48,265 nucleotides of DNA from Pseudomonadota bacterium (GTDB lineage Bacteria > Tectomicrobia > Entotheonellia > Entotheonellales > Entotheonellaceae), in assembly GCA_005777235.1 (NCBI GenBank), contig SXND01000105.1:1-48265 (forward strand), read 5' to 3'. Positions 44,209 through 48,265 of this stretch are shown here, in pieces. Position 1 is the first letter of the stretch; the number at the start of each line of letters is the position of its first letter. The notes beneath the pieces are model-generated. The model searched no databases, had not been told where the DNA came from, and worked only from the letters and a program-made list of their open reading frames with translations. The translations under genes were made by a program, and so were the position numbers.

Positions 44209-46281
44209 ATGGCCCATCAGTCTGCTGGTTCGTGCCGCGTCTACGTCAGGCTCTGTTGGTTGCTCGTGCTAGGCGGTCTCGTCGTGGTGTCGACGCGTGT
44301 GACTGCCCAGGAGTCTGCAAGCGCAACAGCACCGCTGCAACTGGCGCCAGTGAAAGTGCAGGCCCAGCGCCTTGGGGCTGAGCAAGTGGTCCGTGACACC
44401 TCAGCCTTCGCCACGTCGATCAACACCGCTGACGCCAGTGCCAAAGTGGAGAGCGTGGCGGATGTGCTCAGCGAGAGCGTCGGCGTGCAGGTGCGGCGTT
44501 TTGGCGGACTCGGGGCGTTCTCGACCGTCTCCATCCGCGGCTCGACACCCAATCAAGTCGAAGTGTATCTCGATAACGTCCTGCTCAACCGCGCCAATGC
44601 GGGCCTGGTGGACCTCGGCAACATTCCTCTGGATAACGTCGAGCGTATCGACATCTATCGCGGCTTTACGCCCTTGCAACTTGGCGCCGGGAGTATTGGC
44701 GGCGCCATTAACCTGGTGACCCGCCCGGTGGCCGGGGCCACCACCACCAGTGCCAGCTTCTCATACGGCTCGTTTGATACGCGTAAAATCACGCTGTACC
44801 GTTCGCAGGGTTTTGACCGACTGGGCTACGTCGCGTTGTTCAACTACACTGAGACCCTAGGCAATTTCCGTTTTTTCGATGACAACGGCACGCCTTTCAA
44901 CCTGACGGACGATGCCGTCGTGCGCCGGCGCAACAACGGCTTCCGCTCCTTCAACGGCAACCTCAAAGGCGAAGCCCTCCTCGGTGGCTGGCAATTCACC
45001 CTCTCCAATGACATCTACACCAAGGAGCAGGGGATCCCCGGACAGTCGAGCAACCAGTCCGACTCGGCGCGTCTCAATGTCTTCCGCGATGTGGCGACGC
45101 TGCGCAGCGAGAAAAAGCGCTTTCCGTGGGCTAGCACTGACGTGGCCTTCCAGCTGGCCTACACGTATGACCGGGAACGTTTTACGGACACGCGCGGCAC
45201 CATCGGCACCGGCTTCCAGGATCTGCGCAATACCACGCACACCTATAGCGGCAACGGCCTGCTCACCTGGTACCTGGAGCGTTGGCACCAAACCGTGGGG
45301 CTCTTCTTGGAAGAGCGCTACGACACCTTCCGCAGCATCGACATGTTCCCTGAGCGGCGCGGTCAGCCCGCGCGCGAAGGACCATTGCAACAGCGCAACA
45401 GTGTGATTCTTGGCGTGCAGGATGAGATCCGCCTCTGGGGTGACAGGCTGTCCTTACGTCCCTTGCTGCGCTACGAATTGGTGCACAGTGATTTTGGCGC
45501 TGACCCGACCTCGGGCAATGTCAAACTCAATACGCCGCGCCAGAACCAGACGGATTTTGTCAACCCGAGCCTCGGCCTCAAATATGCCATAACCTCCGAG
45601 CTGGCGCTCAAGGGCAATGTCGGACGCTTTACCCGCCTGCCTACACTCTTTGAGCTGTTTGGCGACCGAGGTATCACCCTGGGGAATCCTGATCTGCGCT
45701 CCGAACGCAGCACGAACTGGGATGTCGGTTTCACGGTGGAACGGGCGGGAGAGGGCGTGGTGCAGCGTCTGTTCCTGGAGTATGCCTATTTCGGCAGTGG
45801 TGCGGACAACCTCATCCTCTTTGTGCAAAACAGCCAGAACTCGGCGCGGGCCGAGAACGTTGGCAGCGCCAGAATCCGGGGCCATGAGGTGAGCTGGAGC
45901 CTGACGGGACTGCACCACCTGCGGCTATTTGGCAACTATACCTTTCAAGAGGCCATCGATACCAGCACCACCTTTAGCCGCGGCAAGACCCTCTCCGGTC
46001 GTCCACGGCATGAAGTGCATCAGGGGGTAGAACTCTTCGCGCCCTTCGGCAAAGTGGTCTATGAGCTGGACTACCTGGCGAAGAATTTTCTCGACAACGT
46101 AGAAATTTTCGCAGTCGAGAGCCGGCTGCTGCACAACCTGACCGTGACGGCCCTACCCTTCGGGAAATCGCTTAAATTGACCCTGGAACTGAAGAACCTC
46201 ACCGATAATCGCATCGCTGATACCCGTGGCTTTCCGCTCCCCGGACGCGCGCTGTTCGGGACCATTGAGGGGAAGTTTTAA
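44209..46281 (+). CDS. btuB: TonB-dependent outer-membrane cobalamin receptor
   Basis: 690 residues from the ATG at 44209 (AGGGAGG upstream). Signal peptide to about residue 33 (VTAQ). Plug domain about 60-170 (SVADVLSESVGVQVRRFGG, STVSIRGSTPNQVEVYLDNVLLN, NVERIDIYRGFTPLQLGAGSIGGAINLVTR), then a 22-strand type barrel ending in GTIEGKF with terminal Phe. It takes up vitamin B12 across the outer membrane with energy from TonB. Specificity for B12 is inferred from the riboswitch upstream; the next gene, 30 nt on, is probably co-transcribed. Confidence 0.9.
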   Translation: MAHQSAGSCRVYVRLCWLLVLGGLVVVSTRVTAQESASATAPLQLAPVKVQAQRLGAEQVVRDTSAFATSINTADASAKVESVADVLSESVGVQVRRFGGLGAFSTVSIRGSTPNQVEVYLDNVLLNRANAGLVDLGNIPLDNVERIDIYRGFTPLQLGAGSIGGAINLVTRPVAGATTTSASFSYGSFDTRKITLYRSQGFDRLGYVALFNYTETLGNFRFFDDNGTPFNLTDDAVVRRRNNGFRSFNGNLKGEALLGGWQFTLSNDIYTKEQGIPGQSSNQSDSARLNVFRDVATLRSEKKRFPWASTDVAFQLAYTYDRERFTDTRGTIGTGFQDLRNTTHTYSGNGLLTWYLERWHQTVGLFLEERYDTFRSIDMFPERRGQPAREGPLQQRNSVILGVQDEIRLWGDRLSLRPLLRYELVHSDFGADPTSGNVKLNTPRQNQTDFVNPSLGLKYAITSELALKGNVGRFTRLPTLFELFGDRGITLGNPDLRSERSTNWDVGFTVERAGEGVVQRLFLEYAYFGSGADNLILFVQNSQNSARAENVGSARIRGHEVSWSLTGLHHLRLFGNYTFQEAIDTSTTFSRGKTLSGRPRHEVHQGVELFAPFGKVVYELDYLAKNFLDNVEIFAVESRLLHNLTVTALPFGKSLKLTLELKNLTDNRIADTRGFPLPGRALFGTIEGKF

Positions 46282-46311
46282 TGACGACACCTGACGTAGA
46301 AGGAGGAAGAT

Positions 46312-47529
46312 ATGGTTTGGAGAGACGACGCGCCACGGCGACGGAGAGGACGGCAGAGCTGGTCCGGTCCCGTGCTGCTCGGTGCCCTACTATTGACGCT
46401 ACCGCTGGCTCTACTGGGATGCGACAGCGGCGGCAGTAGCAACGGCGGGCAGACGAACACACCTCCGCCGGTCACCACGCCCCCCTCGCCGGCCCCGACC
46501 CCGAACGTGGCCTTCGTCCTCACGGCGGATCCACGCAATGGCGTCGGCTCGTATTCCACTGTCAGTCTCTCGACGCGGAACGTCAGCCAGGATATTCAGC
46601 GCGGTGGCGTGTCAAGCGATGCCATTGCTCGCACCTTTGGTGGCAAGGTCTATGTGGTGAACCGTCTGAATGCGGACAATATCCAGGTGATCGATCCCGC
46701 CCAGGGCTTCACCACGCCAGCCAATGCCCAGGTCTCCGTGGGGAATGGCACCAATCCGCAGGATATTGCCTTTATCAATGCTAACAAAGCCTATGTGAGC
46801 CGTCTGGAAAAAACGGCGCGCCTGCTGATCCTCAATCCCACCACCCTGGCGACGCTCGGGGAGCTGGATCTCAGCGCTCGCCTCAAAAGTAATGATCGTG
46901 ATGGCTCACCAGAAGCCACCCATATGTTAGTGCTCAATAGCTTGCTCTATGTGGTGTTGCAGCACCTCGATAACTTTGTGCCCATTGCGGCAGGGGAAGT
47001 GGTCGTTATTGACCCGGCCACGGATCGCATTGTGACGGTCATCACGCTGCCATTCAGAAACCCACTGTCGCAATTGCATTTTAGTGCGACGCTGCGCCGT
47101 ATTCTGGTGAGCTGCGTGGGTGAGTTTGGGGTCGACGACGGTGGCATCGTAGCGATTGACCCCAGTACCAATACGCTGGACGGCACTCTGCACATCCCTG
47201 AAGCGGCTCTGGGTGGGGACATCACCGAATTTGCGATTATTTCCTCAACCAAAGGCGTGGCCATTGTCAGCGATGCCAGCTTTAATAACGCGGTCATCAC
47301 CTTTAACCCGTCGAACGGGCAACGTCTGGGCACGCTGATTGCCCCCGCCAGTACCTTCATTCCCTACGTGGCGCTTAACAGCCGCAATGAGGTGTATATC
47401 GCCGTCCGTGATTTGCGGACGACCACCCCTGGTCTGCGCGTCTTTGATGCGGTTACAGACCGCGATGTGGTGCCAGGCACGCTGTCTGTCGGGCTGCTGC
47501 CACCGATCTGGATAGCGTTTGTGGAGTAA
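46312..47529 (+). CDS. Beta-propeller lipoprotein, possible BtuG-like B12 binder
   Basis: 405 residues, AAGGAGG 5 nt before the ATG. Lipobox LALLGC with Cys37, then a Gly/Ser/Pro/Thr-rich linker to about residue 65. The rest is a repeated YncE/surface-layer type beta-propeller: KVYVVNRLNADNIQVIDPAQ, KAYVSRLEKTARLLILNPTTL, GEVVVIDPATDRIVTVITL, GIVAIDPSTNTLDGTLHI, AVITFNPSNGQRLGTLI, EVYIAVRDL. In Bacteroides the B12-binding partner of BtuB, BtuG, is also a propeller lipoprotein encoded beside btuB. The shared riboswitch makes the same role likely here; homology to BtuG is not shown. Confidence 0.8.
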   Translation: MVWRDDAPRRRRGRQSWSGPVLLGALLLTLPLALLGCDSGGSSNGGQTNTPPPVTTPPSPAPTPNVAFVLTADPRNGVGSYSTVSLSTRNVSQDIQRGGVSSDAIARTFGGKVYVVNRLNADNIQVIDPAQGFTTPANAQVSVGNGTNPQDIAFINANKAYVSRLEKTARLLILNPTTLATLGELDLSARLKSNDRDGSPEATHMLVLNSLLYVVLQHLDNFVPIAAGEVVVIDPATDRIVTVITLPFRNPLSQLHFSATLRRILVSCVGEFGVDDGGIVAIDPSTNTLDGTLHIPEAALGGDITEFAIISSTKGVAIVSDASFNNAVITFNPSNGQRLGTLIAPASTFIPYVALNSRNEVYIAVRDLRTTTPGLRVFDAVTDRDVVPGTLSVGLLPPIWIAFVE

Positions 47530-47610
47530 ACCGTGCATGGCCATCGCTGGGGGGAGGTGAGGCAGCACGATGCTGGCCTGACGCGTACCAGGGACTGCCG
47601 GCCACGCCCA

Positions 47611-48042
47611 TCAGGTACGCTTGACGCGGTGTGGCCGCTCGACCACTTCGAGGCTCACGCGCAGCAAGCCGGTGTGACCCCCATGGAGTGCGCGGGCAAC
47701 GTGGTGCGTCATATCAACAATCCGGCCGTGATGTCTGGGGCCCCGATCCGTGACCACGGCCGTCACGCTTCGCCTATTCTGGAGGTTGGTGAGTTTGACC
47801 CGGGTTCCGAAAGGTAGGCGTTTATGCGCCACCATGGGTTGCTGTTGATCGAGCCGGATGCCGCTGGCTGTTCTCCGACCGTTAAACGCCGTACTATAGA
47901 CAGACGCCAGCCCCTGTTCCGTCTGAACACCGGGGACCGTACGAGGCTGGCGAGTCTGCCGTGCCTGCGCGACCGTGCTCGCACCAACAAGCAGCAGACT
48001 CACGAGCAGGAGGGTCATCACGTGTTGATTTTCACACTTCAT
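47611..48042 (-). CDS. rlpA: RlpA-like double-psi beta-barrel protein
   Basis: 143 residues. Start at 48042, 8 nt after AAAGGA; an ATG two codons before is too close. Signal peptide to about residue 27 (TVAQA). The barrel domain runs QGLASVYSTAFNGRRTASG, then AHKRLPFGTRVKLTNLQNRRSV, TDRGPRHHGRIVDMT. RlpA in Pseudomonas is a septal lytic transglycosylase using a Glu in TASGE and the Asp of DRGP. Here the Glu is Ile (ATC codon, 47859-47857) while the Asp is kept at the same 37-residue spacing. So it may bind peptidoglycan without cutting it. No SPOR domain. Confidence 0.88.
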   Translation of the reverse strand: MKCENQHVMTLLLVSLLLVGASTVAQARQTRQPRTVPGVQTEQGLASVYSTAFNGRRTASGIRLDQQQPMVAHKRLPFGTRVKLTNLQNRRSVTAVVTDRGPRHHGRIVDMTHHVARALHGGHTGLLRVSLEVVERPHRVKRT

Positions 48043-48265
48043 GCCCATCGTCCTTTCCCAAAATGCCAGGATGGTTGGGTGCGACCGGGAGGCGTATCTC
48101 TGCCCCGCCTGTCGGGTGGGTGATTTACAGAAATTTGGCTTGAGCCCGTGAAAGCCACGCCGTTTCAACGGCAGTGGATGAAACGCTTTGCCTGGAACGT
48201 GCTATACTCAGCCAAGGAGTGATCGCACAATAAAAATAGACTGGCTCCCAGAATCTAAGAAGTAC
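48043..48265. other. Right-end intergenic stretch with candidate plus-strand promoter
   Basis: TGCTATACT (48200-48208) looks like an extended -10 reading to the right; an AAGGAG follows at 48214, but no start codon with an open frame is seen before the window ends. Confidence 0.3.

Overview
The window is high-GC bacterial chromosome. An outer membrane is indicated by two beta-barrel porin-like proteins, a TonB-dependent receptor and several lipoproteins. The gene mix (hisZ next to purA, a membrane pyrophosphatase, RNase E/G with a basic tail, archaeal/fungal-type Asd, myo-inositol-1-phosphate synthase, amidase and LLM-type catabolic genes, many ABC importer parts, TnpB) fits an uncultivated proteobacteria-like lineage of the Tectomicrobia/'Entotheonella' or deltaproteobacterial type. 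This taxonomic guess rests on gene content and style only.

Left part (1-13.2 kb, nearly all minus strand): porin A - small Ig-like protein - porin B - hisZ - purA - tRNA-Ile(GAU), tightly packed behind a good sigma70-type promoter. Next come a DedA protein, two APC-type permeases (one KimA/YdaO-like) and a K+-independent-type membrane pyrophosphatase.

13.3-17.5 kb (plus strand): a small unknown protein, an aldo/keto reductase broken by an exact 20-bp tandem duplication, an amidase-signature enzyme and an LLM-class flavin oxidoreductase. 17.5-19.1 kb is a scar zone with an IS5-type transposase remnant, a degenerate YgiT-like zinc-finger protein and the C-terminal stump of a peptide-type ABC binding protein. 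19.1-23.5 kb holds incomplete ABC importers: two DppB/DppC-type permeases, LivM, and a Liv-type binding protein on the other strand.

23.5-28 kb holds the most interesting locus. A membrane-anchored DsbA-like thioredoxin-fold protein has an in-frame UGA exactly where the first cysteine of CPHC belongs. It is followed at the expected distance by a perfect 8-bp stem-loop with GG opening the loop, as in bacterial SECIS elements, so this is very probably a selenoprotein (Sec-Pro-His-Cys). It overlaps a MauE/DoxX-like membrane redox partner. A solitary IS200/IS605-type TnpB element with visible end hairpins and probable omega-RNA stems sits directly downstream.

28-38 kb: a 1467-residue repeat protein, a REC-GGDEF diguanylate cyclase, then cupin, M20 peptidase and threonine synthase genes; Ino1 on the opposite strand. 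38-43.6 kb (minus): RNase E/G with a length-variable type repeat, methylmalonyl-CoA epimerase, Asd and a secreted caspase-like protease. 43.8-47.5 kb: a cobalamin riboswitch with an intrinsic terminator controls a BtuB-like receptor and a beta-propeller lipoprotein placed like BtuG of Bacteroides. The window ends with an RlpA-like protein that has lost the putative catalytic glutamate.
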